From Saururus chinensis (taxonomy: Eukaryota; Streptophyta; Magnoliopsida; Piperales; Saururaceae), in assembly GCA_035235625.1 (NCBI GenBank), contig CP141147.1:1464001-1528000 (forward strand): a stretch of 64,000 nucleotides of DNA, read 5' to 3'. Below the pieces are notes generated by a model. That model ran no database searches. It was not told where the DNA came from and saw only the letters and a program-made list of their open reading frames with translations. Positions within the stretch are counted from its first letter, which is position 1. Each line of letters starts with the position of its first letter. The translations under genes were made by a program, and so were the position numbers. Shown here piece by piece: positions 46,801 to 58,918 of this stretch.

Positions 46801-47037
46801 CTGTGGTAATATTGGTAATAATTCTTTTAGAATTAAGAATTTCTTCTTTTTGTTTTTTGGTTAGGATATAATCCCACTAGCCTTTTAATTGGCCTGTAAA
46901 TCCAGGATTTATAAACAAAGTTACTTGTTTATCCATATTTTTGCTACTAAAAGTTGTATACATTAACATTCTGTGAAGGAGAATAGAAATTAAGTATTCA
47001 GATAAACCCTCTATATTTCATTCATAAATGCTACTAG

Positions 47038-47040
47038 GAT
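47038..47040. repeat. Target-site duplication of E5, left (GAT)
   Basis: Identical to GAT at 52269-52271; copy 1 has a single GAT at the matching place. Confidence 0.9.
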
Positions 47041-48020
47041 CATTACAACAAAATGTAGTATTGGCGACGCATTTATTAGCGACACTTAGCTATGCGTCGA
47101 TAAAAATAACTATTTGCGACATATAAAAAAGCATCGCAAAAAAATGAACTATTAGCTATGCATTTTCAAATGCGTCACTAATAATCATATATAAGCAACG
47201 CTTAGTTTAAAATGTCGCTAATACTAATCATATTAGAGACACTTTATTGTAAGCGTCGCTAAAAGATATATATTTTAAATATAAAAAAGAAAAAATATAA
47301 CTATTAGCAACGGTTTTTTTAAGCGTCGCTAGTAGCTTTCTCAATAGCGATACTTATATAAAAGTGTCGCTAATAGTGCTTCTATTAGCGACGCTTACAC
47401 AAGCATCACTAATAGTATTGAATTAAAAATAAAAAAATAAAAATTTTAAATTAGTAGCGACGCTTTTCAAGTAGCGTCGCAAATACTATTTCTAATAGCG
47501 ATGTTTGAAGACAAGCGTCGCTAATAGCTTTATTAATTGATTTTAATTAATTAATAAATATTAAAAAAATTATAATAAACTTCCTTAATATTATTTATTT
47601 TATTTAATATTTACTATTTGTATATACAATAAATGCATATTACATTTTCAATAAAAACTAGTGTTAATAATAGATTAAACTTTCACTATTTATATATAAT
47701 ATATCTTATTTGTTAAAGTTTATTATCAATTTTAAAATATAATTTATAATAAAAGAGAGAGTGAAGAGAGTGCATTGAGAGAGAGAGAGCGAGAGTGAGG
47801 AGAGAGAGAAGGTGAGGAGAGAGAGAGAGAAGAGAGAGAGAGAAAGAGAGAAGAGAGAGAGAGAGAAAGAGAGGAGAGAGAGAGGGAGGGAGGGAGGAGA
47901 GAGAGGGAGAGAAAGAAAGAGAGGTCAAAAAGAGGGAGGAGAGAGAGGGAAAGAAAGAAAGAGAGGAGAGAGAGGAGAGAGAGGGGGAGAGAAAGAAAGA
48001 GAGGAGAGAGAGAGAGGGAG

Positions 48021-48057
<37 letters not shown>

Positions 48058-51000
48058 AGGGAGAAAAAAAATGTAATTAAAAATTATTTAAAAAAAAAAG
48101 TTAGTACCGACACATAGTTGTATGCGTCGGTACTGCTTAAGAGTAGTAGCGACGCATGAAACTATGCGCCGCTACTACCTAATAGTAGTAGCGACGCATG
48201 GAACTATGCGTTGCTACTACCTAATAGTAGTAGCCACGCATACGACCATGTGTCGCTACTACCTATTTTTTAAAGAAAAAATTGAATGAAAGAGAGAGGG
48301 GGAGGGAAAGAGGGGGAGGGAGAGAGAGGGAGGAGAGAGGAGAGAGAGGGAGGAGAGAGAGAAAGAAAGATAGATAGAAAGAAAGAAAGAGAGAAGAGAG
48401 AGGGAGGAGAGAGTGATAGAGTGGGAGGGAGAAAAAAATTTCATTAAAAATTATTTTAAAAAAAATAAAAAATTGAAAAAAATAGGTAGTAGCGACACAT
48501 GATTGCATACGACCATGCGTCGGTACTACTTTTTTTTAAATAAAAATTGAATGAAAGAGAGAGGGGAGGGAGAGAGAGGGAGGAGAGAGAGAGAGAGAGA
48601 GAAAGAGAGCAGAGCGAGGGAGGAGAGAGGAGAGAGAGGGAGGGGAGAGAGAGAAAGAGAGGAGAGGGAGGGAGGAGAGAGGAAAGAGAGGGAGGAGAGA
48701 GAGAGGAGAGATAGAGGGAGGGAGGAGAGAGAGGGGAGAGGGAGGAGAGAGGGAAGAGATAGGGAGAGGGAGAAAGGGTAGAGAGAGAGAGGAGAGAGAG
48801 AAGAAGGTATAGAGAGAGAGATAGAGTGGGAGGGAGAAAAAAATTAATTAAAAATTATTATTAAAAAATAAAAAATTTTAAAAAATAGGTAATAGCGACG
48901 CATAGTTCTATGTGTCGCTACTAATTAATGAGTAGTAGAGATGCATACGACCATGCGTCGCTAGTTCCTATTTTTTAAATAAAAAATTGAATGAAAGAGA
49001 GAGGGGGGGGGAGAGAGAGAGAGGGACGAGATAGAGGGAGGAGAGAGGAGACAGAAAGAGATAGGGAGGAGTGAGGGTAGAGAGAGAGGGGAGAGAGCGA
49101 TGAGAGAGGAGAGAGAGAGATTGGGAGGAGAGAGGGAGAGAGGGTAGAGAGAGAGGAGAGAGAGGGAAGAAGGTGGAGGGAAGGAGGAGAGAGAGGGAGG
49201 AGGGAGAGAGGGGGAGAGTGGGAGAGAGAGGGGGAGCAGGAGAGAGAGAGAGGAGAGGGGTAGAGCGGGAGAGTGAGGAGAGTGAGGAGAGAGAGGGGGA
49301 GGAGGGAGAGAGAGAGGGGGAGTGGGAGAGAGAGAGAGAGAGATGAGGGTGGAGAGAGAGGGATAGTGGGGGAGGGAGGAGTGAGAGGGAGAAAAAATTT
49401 AATTATAAATTAAAAATTGAATGAAAGAGAGAGAGGGGGAGAGAGAGGGAGACAGGGAGGGTGGATAGAGAGATGAGAGAGAGGGTGGGAGGAGAGTGAG
49501 AGAGAGAAGGAGGAAAGAGGGAGAGAGAAGAGTGAGAGGAGAGAGGGAGAGAGAGAGTGAGAGGGGAGAGAGGGAGAGAGAGAGTGAGAGGGGAGAGAGG
49601 AGAGAGAGAGAGCGAGAGAGGAAAGGGAAGGGAAGAGAAAGAGAGGGACAGTAAATTTATTTTGATTTTTAATTTTTATTATTAAGTTTTTATATTTTAA
49701 AAATAATTAATTAAAATACATACTAATAATGATATATAATTTTATACGTCGCTATTAGTATATGTAGTAGCGATGTATAAAATTATACGTCGCTAATGCC
49801 TGACGTATTACCGATATATAATTATATACGTCGCTAATATGATTTAGTTTATTTTTTTTATTTTTTAAAGTTATTTTTAAAGAATAAAAAATCTTGAGAA
49901 GAGAGGGGAGAGGAAAAGAGGGGAGAGAGAGAGAGGAGGAAGAGGAGTGAGATAGAGAGAGGGGAAAGAGAGGAGAGGGAGAGTAATTTTATTTTGATTT
50001 TTAAATTTATTTATTAATTTGTTTATTTTTGAAATAAAAAATTAAAATTAAAATATATACTAATAGCAACGTATAATTTTATACGTTGCTATTAGTATAT
50101 GTATTAGCGACGTATAAAATTATATGTCTCTATTACCTGATTTATTAGCGACGCATAATTATATACATCGCTAATATGATTTATTTTAATTAATTAAAAA
50201 TCTTAAAAAAATTTAAATTAGAGGAGAGATAGTGTGTAGGGAAAAATGGGAGAGGGAAGAGTGAGAGTGGGGAGGGAAGAGTGAGAGAGGAGAGGGAAGA
50301 AAGAGAGGGGGGAGGGAAGAGAGAGAGGAGAGGGAGAGGAGAGAGAGGAGAGGGAGAGAGAAGAGAGGGAAAGAGGCGAGAGCGAGAGGAGAGGGAAATT
50401 TTTGTTTAAAAAATGAAAAATTGGTTTTAGCGACGTATTTGAGTAAACGTCGCTAAATGTTACATTTATAGTGACAAACCAAACTACATGTTGCTACAAA
50501 TACTGTATTTAGCGACGTATAAGTATATGTCACTAAAAATCCTATATTTAGCAATGTATAGTCTTATACGTTGCTAAATACAAAAATTTTAGCGACGTAT
50601 GTAAGATACATAGCTGAAACATGCAAATAGCAACAGTCTTAAGCACAGTCGCAAATAATTAAATTTGTAAAACAAAATAAAATAAGCGGGCAAAATTCCG
50701 CCCGCATGGAGTTAATTTTCCCGCAGGCAAAATTTCCCCGCATGGGCTAAATTTCGCCCACACCTTATAAAAGCCCCCACAAGTCATTTGTCGCCCTTCA
50801 CCCGTCATCCGCTACCCGCCACCGCGCAGCCTTGCTGCTCTGCTGCCCTCAGCCCATTCCCTGCCCTCCTCCGCCCCCCACCCCTCCGGGTCTCCCTTCT
50901 CCCCTCTTCTCGTCCCCCCCGCCACAGGGACCACCCCGTTGGCCTCTGCCACCTCGCAGCTGCTCCGCCTTGCCGCACCATCGCGTTTGCCGCAACACCG

Positions 51001-52268
51001 TCCTTCGCCCCACACCCCTCCCAGCCCCCTTCTCCCCTCTTCTCCTCCCCCCCCCCCCCCACCACAAGGACCGCAGCATCACAGCCACACCGCCCCACCT
51101 CCCGGTCGCCTCCGCCCCTCCCGGTCCCCCTTCTCCCCTCTTATCCTCCCCCTCCATAGGGACCGCCCTGTCAGCCTTCGCCGCCGCACAACCGCTCCAT
51201 CCCCCCAACCAGTCGTCTCCGCCGCCCTCCGCACGTCCCCAGCCATCCTCCGCCCCTCCACCCCGTCTCGATGCCCCTCATCCCTCCCAGTCCCCCTTCT
51301 GCTACCCCCTCCACATGGCCCGCCCCGCGGTCCTCCCCGCGCCGCTCCCGCCGGCCTCCGCCCAGCCCTCGTCATCCTCCGCCCCTTCCCTCCTCTTCTC
51401 CTCTCGTCGCCTCCGCCCGTCCCCACCGTCCTTCGCCCCCCCCCCCCCACCCCCTCCCAATCCCCCTCTCCCCCTCGCTCCCTGCCCCGCCTCCCCTGCT
51501 CCCCCTCCCGCCTTCTCCGGACCCGACTCTCCTCCTCCTCCTCCCCCTTCCTCCGCACCCCACTCTCCCCTCCTCCCACCGGCCTCCTCCGCCTCTTGCC
51601 TCGGTCGTCATCCGCCCACGGCCCGCCGCCCTCCCACCCCATCCAATCCCCACCCCCCCCCCCCGCGCAGCCGGCCCCCTCCCCAGCCTACCCCCCTTTT
51701 TTAAAATAAAATTCATTATTATTGACGCTTAAAAGCGTCAATATTTGATTTTTTTTATAAAAAAAATCATTACTAGTAAGCGTCACCATATAATTTCGAT
51801 TTTTTTAAAAAATTTTATTTTATTAGTGACATGTAGAAAGCGTCACTAATAATTCATTATTAGCGACGCTTTAATGATACGTTATTTTTTTTTCTATTAG
51901 CGACATATACCTCAACGTCGCTAATAATGAATTATGAGTGACGTTTAGGTATATACGTCACTAATAATTTATTTTTTTAAAACTATTTTTCAATTAGCGA
52001 CTTAAAAAAACGTCGCTAATAGCTTATCATTAGTGACACTATAGAATTTACGTCGCTAATAAGTTATTATTAGCGACATATAGTTATACTTCGCTAATAC
52101 GCCTTATTAGCGACACTTTTTGTATATGTCGCTAATGGGTAATAGTGAAAACACTATTTTTAACGCTTATAACAACATTTATTATACGTCACTAATAGTC
52201 ATTAGCTGTGTTTATGAGACTATTAGAGACACATTTATGCATTGCTAATAGTCCTGTTTGTTGTAGTA
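47041..52268 (+). mobile_element. Complete noncoding CACTA-type element (E5), 5.23 kb
   Basis: Ends CATTACAACAAAATG and ..TTTGTTGTAGTA (one base decayed each), with a perfect GAT duplication. Left subterminal array 47060-47525, AT-rich stretch to 47750, purine tracts at 47755-48065, 48285-48435, 48555-48840, 48990-49395, 49425-49650, 49900-49985 and 50220-50400. Facing AGCGACGCAT/ATGCGTCGCT pairs sit between them (48105-48265, 48890-48970, 49735-49845, 50060-50180, 50420-50620). Then come a promoter-like cassette, a C-rich block (50780-51700) and the right subterminal array (51715-52265). Long frames in the C-rich block occur in several phases with no domain. No transposase is visible. Confidence 0.9.
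50685..50785 (+). promoter_or_regulatory. Promoter-like cassette of E5
   Basis: GGGCAAAATTCCGCCCGC, TTTTCCCGCAGGCAAAATTT and TAAATTTCGCCC are followed by TTATAAAAG at 50767-50775 and then the C-rich block. TTTCCCGC equals the E2F-type consensus TTTSSCGC. The same order is found in E2, E4 and E6. Confidence 0.45.
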
Positions 52269-52271
52269 GAT
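52269..52271. repeat. Target-site duplication of E5, right (GAT)
   Basis: Partner of 47038-47040. Confidence 0.9.
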
Positions 52272-53714
52272 CAAAAATTGCATAAGTAACATTTTGGTTT
52301 TCTTTATAAAGAATGTCAATAGGTGTGGGACGGGGGTAATATGTCCTAGTTGGAGCTGTTGGGGTATTCAATTTTGTTTTCCTGTTAAAATTAAGATCAT
52401 TAATTGTTTCTCTTTCAGAGTTTATTAATGGTTTTTGATGAGATAACATTGCAATATTCCTATGAGGTTTAGTAATATTAAGATTCATTAATTTGTCAGT
52501 GAGTTGTTCAAGAAACTTATTATCACAAGGTTGAGCTTTTCCAAGTCTGAAATCAGGAATTTCTATGGGAGGTTTTATCAATGGGGTCAAACTAGAAGAA
52601 CTAGGTTGAGATATTGAGTTATAGGAAGATTTTCCTATTTGGTCTTCAATTCTGATTAATTGATTATTAATGGTCTGCGAATTTAGATTTGTATGATTAT
52701 TTTGTTTTATAATAGTTTGATATAAAGGATTTGTATTATCTCCTATAATTTGCGAAGGAGTAGTTTCCAAAATTTGGTTATTATTATTTATCTGTAAAGG
52801 GCTAGAAGGAGGATGTTTGGATCTTAATTTTTTTCCTTCTTTAGTAATCCAATTTTTATAATGATCTGTTATAACCATCATATTTTTGTTGTTATAAGGA
52901 CTATAAGTCTCAAACCATTGTTTAAAATAGAGAATAATTCTATTCTCATATAAGAATTTGTAATACATTTCTTTATACTCCATAATTTGAGTTTTTGTAA
53001 AGGTCTTAAAATACGAATCCCTAAAATTTTTGTTTTTGGGTAAATAAAATGCTACATTGATTATGTTTTTATAAACATAGAATTCAAAATGAACTGTAGA
53101 TATCCGAAACTCCATTTCTTTCGAACTAGGGGACAAATTCTTCTTATAGATTCCATGTGGAATATTTAGATTAGAAGTACGGACTTCTTCAACCTCATAA
53201 GGTGATAATTTGTTAATTGAAATTCTTTCAGAAATAGATTTTCTAGAAGAAGTACTTCCTTTATCAGAATAATTTGTAATATTAAGTTTTGTACTTCTAA
53301 TATTAGAAAATCTTATTTCAACATCTCCATCTAAAGTTTTAACAATTTGATCTAGGTACCTATTTATTAGGGGTTGTTGAGAAATAGCGCATTGCAAATT
53401 CCAACTTTCTAGAAATTGAATTTCATTCCAATTGATTAATTTTCTAAACACAACATTGGATCTTTTAAGATTTGTTTCAATTAAAGTTGTTTTACCTTTA
53501 GTGCTATAAGTCCTATATTAGGGGTTAAGGTATTCATAACCTTATAATAAATACGATAAGCAACATTTATATGCTCAGTTCCTTGTTATAAATCATAACC
53601 CATAGATTATAAATCTAATATAATAGCATCTAAATAATTACTATCAGATAAGGATAAGCATAAATTAGGAAAACAATCAAAATAGACTGGACCATTAGAT
53701 AAGGTAGATTCAAT
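52272..53714 (-). pseudogene. Movement-protein-like domain and linker, copy 2
   Basis: The minus strand is open from 53451 to the E5 junction, over 390 codons. Landmarks are LINWNEIQF, DGDVEIRFSNIRSTK, ITNYSDKGSTSSRKS and a later LIRIEDQIGKSSYNS segment. The N-terminal part of the domain (53460-53714) is in another frame. The movement-protein family is a 30K-type protein of Caulimoviridae. E5 is inserted at the C-terminal side and E6 at the N-terminal side of this block, so the last residues of the open frame come from E5. The block is better preserved than in copy 1. Confidence 0.75.
53712..53714. repeat. Target-site duplication of E6, left (AAT)
   Basis: Identical to AAT at 57284-57286; copy 1 has TTAATAACACC uninterrupted. 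Confidence 0.9.
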
Positions 53715-55941
53715 CACTACAACAAAATTAACTATTAGCGATGCTTTTAATCATCGCTAATAATACTGTAAACGTTGCTAATACATATTAGCGACGCATA
53801 AAAAAACGTCGTTAAATGCGTTGATAAAATTGCCGCCGCTGAAAGTATGTATTAGCGACGTATAATAAGCGTTGCTATTAGTATATTATTAGCGACGCTT
53901 AATTATAAGTGTCCCTAATAATATACTATTAGCAACGTTTACAAAACGTCGCTAAAAATAATTTTTTTTATTATTTTGTTAAAATATAATTTTAAATTTT
54001 TTTAAAAATATAATTTTAACAAAAAATTAAAAAAAATTATTATAAATAGCGACGCTTAGATATGCGTCGCTAAAAGTATTAAAAAATATAAAAAAACCTA
54101 TTAGCGTCACTAAACTAATAGAATAAAAAAAAACCAAACCGGGTCACTACCCGAGTGACCCAGTTTGGAAGATTCCAGGTCATTGCTGACCTGCACGCGG
54201 GTCAGCACTGACCTAGGTCGCGGGTCACTGCACCCTGCGGGGGGTGCTGCACCCTGCGTGGGTGTTGCTGCATCTACGCAGGAGCTCTGGGATGGGACAG
54301 GACGGCGGCCGGGACGGAGCGGTACGCTGGGTCGTGGAGGGACGATAGGCTCGAGGTTGGACGGCGGGCTCAGATCAAGGCGGCGAACTCAAGCGCAGGG
54401 CGAAGTACGACATTGTGCAGGGTGGGGCGAGAAGGCAGGCGCGGTGCTGGCCGGCATGCGCGGGGCTGGACGATGGGCAAGGGCCGGGGCGGCATCCTCG
54501 AGGCGGGATGCAGCGGGGATCTGTGGAGCACGACAGGAGACTACGGGGCGCTACGGGACTGTGGGACGCGGTGGGACTACGGAGCGCAGCGGGACTGCGG
54601 GGCACGGCGGCATGGCGCGAGGCTGAGGCGAGACCGTGGCAGAGGGGACTGGAGGCGGCTGAGCCGGGACGGTGGCAGAAGGAAGGAATCACGGCGAAGA
54701 GAGGGGTGGAGCAACTGTGGAGGAGAGGTGGATATAAATACCGCGTGGGCGATTTCGCCCGCGCGGTATTTTTATTCGACCGCACGGGCGAACAAAAATT
54801 CCCTGCGCGGTATTTCGCTTTTCGCTAAAACACATTCATATTGTGACGTTTCTAAGCTAATGTCGCTAAAATATTAATTTATTGCGACGTTTCTATTTAA
54901 ACGTCGCTAAAATATTAATTTATTTGCGACGCACAATATGCATCGCAAATAATTTAATCATTTCTCTCCCTTCCCCTCTCTCTCTCCCCCTTCCCCTCTT
55001 CTCTCTCTCCCGCCACTCCCCCCCTCTCCCCTCTCTCTCTCCCCCTTCCCCTCTCTCCTCCCTCCCCTATCCCCTCTATCTTCCCTCCCCTCTCCTCTCT
55101 CTCTCTTCCCTATCCTCTCTCTCCACCCTTTCTCTCTCCTCTCTCTCGCTCCACTCTCTCTCTCTCTCTTCCCTCCCCTCCTCTCTCCCCTCTCTCTCTC
55201 CTATCTATCTCCCTTCTCTATCTACCCTCCCTCTCTTCCCTCTCCTCTCTCTTCCCTCCCCCTCCTCTCTCTCTCCCCCTCCATCTCTCTCTCTCTCCTC
55301 TCTCTCCACCCTTTCTCTCTCCTATCTCTCGCTCCACTCTCTCTCTCTCTCCTCCCTCTCCCTCTCTCTCTTCCCTCTCCCTTCTCTCTCTCTCTCCCTC
55401 TCTCTTCCCTCCCCTCTCTCTCCTATCTACCTACACACTATCTCTCCTCTAATTTCAAATTTTTAATATTTTTTATTTTTTAAAATTAATTTTAAAATAA
55501 AAAAATAATTAAATAAAAATACTAATAACAACATATAAATATATATGTCGCTATTAGCACACTTATTAGCAACATATATACCTATACGTCGCTAATACAT
55601 GTACTAATAGCGACATACAGAACTATATGTTGCTATTAGTAACTTATTTTAATTCTTTTTTATTTTTAAAAATAAAAAAATTTAAAAAAATCAAAATAAA
55701 ATTCCTTTCACCCTCCCTCACTTCCCTCCCCTCTCCTCTCCCCCTTTCTCTCTGTCTCTTCTCTCTCTCCACAAACTCTCTCCTCTACTCTCTCTCTCTC
55801 CTCCCTATCCTCTCTCTCTTTCCCTCTCCTCTCCCTCTCTTCTCTCTCTCCCCTATCCTCTCTCTTTCTCTTCTCTCTCTCTCCCCTCTCCTCTCTCTCT
55901 TCCCTCTCCTCTCTCTCTTCCCTCTCTCCTCTCTCTCCACC

Positions 55942-55992
<51 letters not shown>

Positions 55993-57283
55993 CTCCCTAT
56001 CCTCTCTCTTTCCCTCTCTCTCTTTCCCTCTCTCTCTTCCTCTCTCTCTCCCCCTCTTCCCTCTCCTCTCTCTCTCTTCTCTCTCTCTCTCTCCCCTCTC
56101 CTCTCTCTCTCTTCCCCCTCTCGCTTCCCTCTCCTCTCTCTCTTCCCTCTCCTCTCACTTCCCTCCCCTCTCTCTCCTCTAATTTCAATTTTTTTTAGAT
56201 TTTTTATTCTTTAAAATTATTTTTTAAAAATAAAAAAAATAAATAAAAATACTAATAGCAACGTATAGTAATATACGTCCCTATTAGTACACGTATTAGC
56301 GACATATAATTTTATACAACACTAATACATGTACTAATAGCGACGTATACCACTATACGTCGCTATTAGTATTGTATTGTATTTTAATTTTATTTTTTAT
56401 TTTAAATTTAAAAAAATTAATAAAAATTTTAAAAGAATCAAAATAAAATTTCTCTCTCTTCCCTCCCCCCTCTCTCTCTTCCTTCCCCTCTCCCTCTCCT
56501 CTCTCTCTCTCCTCTCCCCTCTCTCTCTCTTCCCTCTCCTCTCACTTTCACTTCCCTCCCCACGCTCTCTCTCTTCTCTCCCCTCTCTCTCTCTTCCCTC
56601 TCCTCTCTATCTCTCTCTCTTCCCTCTCCTCTCTATCTCTCTCTCTTCCCTCTCCTCTCTATTTCTCTCTCTCTTCCCTCTGCTCTCTATCTCTCTCTCT
56701 CTCTCTTCCCTCCCCATGCTCTCTCTCTCTTCTCTCCCCTCTCTCTCTTCCCTCTCCTCTCTCTCTCTCTTCCCTCCCCTCTCTCCTCTAATTTCAAGTT
56801 TAAATTTTTTTTATTATTTAAATTTAATTTTTAAAAATAAAAAGAATTATTTAAAATTTATTTATTAAATAAAATTAATTAATAAAGCTATTAGTGACGC
56901 TTAATAACAAACGTCGCTATTAGAAATGGTATTGGCAACGCTTATATAAAAGCATCGCTAATAGTTAAAATTTTTTATTTATTTTTATTTTTAATTCATA
57001 ACTATTAGTGAAGCTTCAATAAGCGTCGCTAATAGTCATAATATTTTTCTTTTTTTATTTAAAATATATACCATTTAGCGATAGTTGTTTAAAGCGTCGC
57101 AAATAAGGGCACTATTAGCGACGCTTAGAATAAAGCGTCGCTAATATGATTTGTATTAGAGACGCTTTCAAGTAAGTGCCACTAATAGATGATTATTAGC
57201 AACGCATACAGAAATGCGTTGCTAATAGTTTTTTTTTTTGCGACTCTTTGGATATGTCGCTAATACTACATTTTGTTGTAGTG
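53715..57283 (-). mobile_element. Complete noncoding CACTA-type element (E6), 3.57 kb
   Basis: Ends CACTACAACAAAATT and ..ATTTTGTTGTAGTG, perfect 13-bp terminal inverted repeats, with a perfect AAT duplication. Left subterminal array 53730-54110, G-rich block (54150-54730), promoter-like cassette, pyrimidine tracts (54960-55450, 55705-56180, 56455-56790), motif pairs between (55540-55640, 56255-56365), AT-rich stretch and right subterminal array (56890-57265). The order is reverse-complementary to E5. The terminal repeats are the best preserved in the window, which suggests a younger insertion. No transposase is visible. Confidence 0.9.
54728..54825 (-). promoter_or_regulatory. Promoter-like cassette of E6
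   Basis: Three GGGCGAAAT / GCGCGG-type repeats (54740-54770, 54775-54795, 54800-54822) stand next to an AT core TATAAATA at 54733-54740 and the G-rich block. It is the mirror image of the E5 cassette. Confidence 0.4.
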
Positions 57284-57286
57284 AAT
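57284..57286. repeat. Target-site duplication of E6, right (AAT)
   Basis: Partner of 53712-53714. Confidence 0.9.
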
Positions 57287-57838
57287 AACACCCATAAGAG
57301 ATTGCTAAAATTTAAGCATCTAGCATCATGTAAACATAAGATAAAGCAAGTATTTAAATCTTTTAAACTTAAAGGCTTTAAAGCAACCTGAATAAGGCCA
57401 ATATGCAAATATTTATATTTATCCATATAATGAGAAAGATCTTGCTCCTTTAAGAGCTGAATAATCTTATTACTATCATCAATGGGAATTGTCTGTTCAG
57501 TAGTCTTTACCGAAACACTAGTTTTTAAATCAATGGTTCCAATATAATAAACCTTTTTAGACTCAACCTCAGGTAGATGTCAATTTCTTAGATGATTTTC
57601 TATGTTGGAAAATTCTTCATCTTCAGAATTCTTAATAAATTTTTATGGTTTATAAAATAGTTTGGAAAACGTCGATGATAAGTTGGAAGTGCTCACATGT
57701 ATCCGGAAAACAAAGTCAAGTTCATAGGGAAAACAGGAAAGGAGATCAGAATACTTCTTTTGCATGAAGAAACTCCAATCAAGGAGAAAATAAAAGAAAC
57801 ACTTGTTATTAAAAAGCAAAGAGGTAAATAAAAAACAC
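57287..57838 (-). pseudogene. N-terminal part of the caulimovirid-like frame, copy 2
   Basis: Minus-strand pieces (57838-57643 and about 57426-57287) align with 43525-43010 of copy 1 and include an LNTCFILCLHDARCLNF box upstream of the movement domain. A stop and shift near 57430 and 57640 break the frame. Homology with copy 1 ends at 57838. Confidence 0.65.
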
Positions 57839-58900
57839 CTACTTCTACTTATTGCATTAAAATTGGCAAGTACTTCATCTTCTACAATAATCATTCATGA
57901 TAAAATTGGCACAACGTCAACTCCTTCTTCCTCCCTCCATGAACAAATGAGGCAAAAATGGCAAATCTATAAAACAACATCAGATAACGGGATAACACCT
58001 TGGTTCTATTCATTTTGGGAGGAAATAAGAGATGACATAAACACCATATCCCTTCAGACTCAAGTAAGAGAAGAAATCCCAGCTTTATCACAAAAGGTAA
58101 AACCAAGCAAGTAATCTATCAACCATGCTACATAATAACAAGTGGAAAAGAAATGGGAAAATGGAATGGAGTAATCCCTTCCTTCCCCGAAAAGAAAAAG
58201 GTCCTCTCCATCCCCTACATACCTGACCGTGCCCTCATTAAAGTGCCAAACTTTTATATAGGCCCTAGTGGCATAAATTATAAATAAAGGAACTCAATCT
58301 AAAATCAAATAAGAACCAACTAATTATAACTAGAGCAAATGGACTAGGAAAAACCTAAATAAATAAGAGAATATAAAATTAATTAAGTCTCCTATTATAG
58401 AAAAAGACTCTAAAAAAGACAATCTAAAACAAGAAATCAAATTCAAAACAAAATCCTTAGTACCAAAATTGGGTGATTGAAAAGGCTTGATAGATCACTT
58501 AGGTTTCTAGATGAATGATATTACAAATTAATACTCATCGATCATTTAGGTTTTTGGAATTGTTCTGTGAAGACAGTAAGGCAATCAATGTATGTCTTGT
58601 TGAATAATTCTTGTTTTTAAGCTCAATTTTTCATAAAATTCAAAGCTATTAGATTTGCATCAAACGGCATGTACGCAAAAAATTTCGCAAAAATTTAAAG
58701 AACAAAAAGGTAAGTACAGTTTATTAGGAGCAAGCATCATAGCCGAAGAACAAATTCAGCTCTATTTCCTCTTACCGGGTCTCACTCTTATCATCTAGCG
58801 GGTCTCGCTCATACCGGGCCTCACTCTGTATCACAGATAATGACTGCTGGCACCAGTCTCACGCATGTTTCGGGTCGTGTCCTTGTTTCCACCGTACACT
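57839..58900. other. No gene recognised; upstream flank of the carboxypeptidase-like gene
   Basis: A plus-strand frame at 57803-58114 (103 codons) includes TPWFYSFWEEIRDDI and looks protein-like but has no family that I recognise; it may be part of the viral leader. I looked for a tRNA-Met PBS (TGGTATCAGAGC or complement) here and saw none. From about 58750 the sequence is less AT-rich and probably holds the gene's promoter. Confidence 0.35.
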
Positions 58901-58918
58901 CCAATCTCGCTCGGAGCT

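Larger units (their letters stand above)
46131..57838 (-). mobile_element. Endogenous caulimovirid-like copy 2, split by E5 and E6
   Basis: On the minus strand the copy comprises 57838-57287, 53714-52272 and 47040-46131 (then protease and the unfamiliar frame down to 43573), with two CACTA-type elements between. Removal of each insertion and one target duplication restores colinearity with copy 1. The arrangement is head to tail with copy 1, as in concatemers reported for endogenous pararetroviruses. Confidence 0.8.

Noticed and set aside
47060..50620. Regularly spaced palindromic motifs suggesting a CRISPR array
   Set aside because: The repeats are degenerate, alternate in orientation, have spacers of very different size made of microsatellite, and lie inside a plant CACTA-type element with target duplications.
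50788..51732. Pro/Ser-rich frames up to 290 codons in the C-rich block of E5 (also 10427-10892, 29370-29877, 54165-54877)
   Set aside because: The block is so poor in A and T that stops are rare in all frames; overlapping long frames occur in both strands and the four related blocks do not share a frame.
57839..58900. Intergenic region with tRNA-Met primer-binding site for the caulimovirid copy
   Set aside because: No TGGTATCAGAGC or complement was found by eye in this stretch or at the copy junction.
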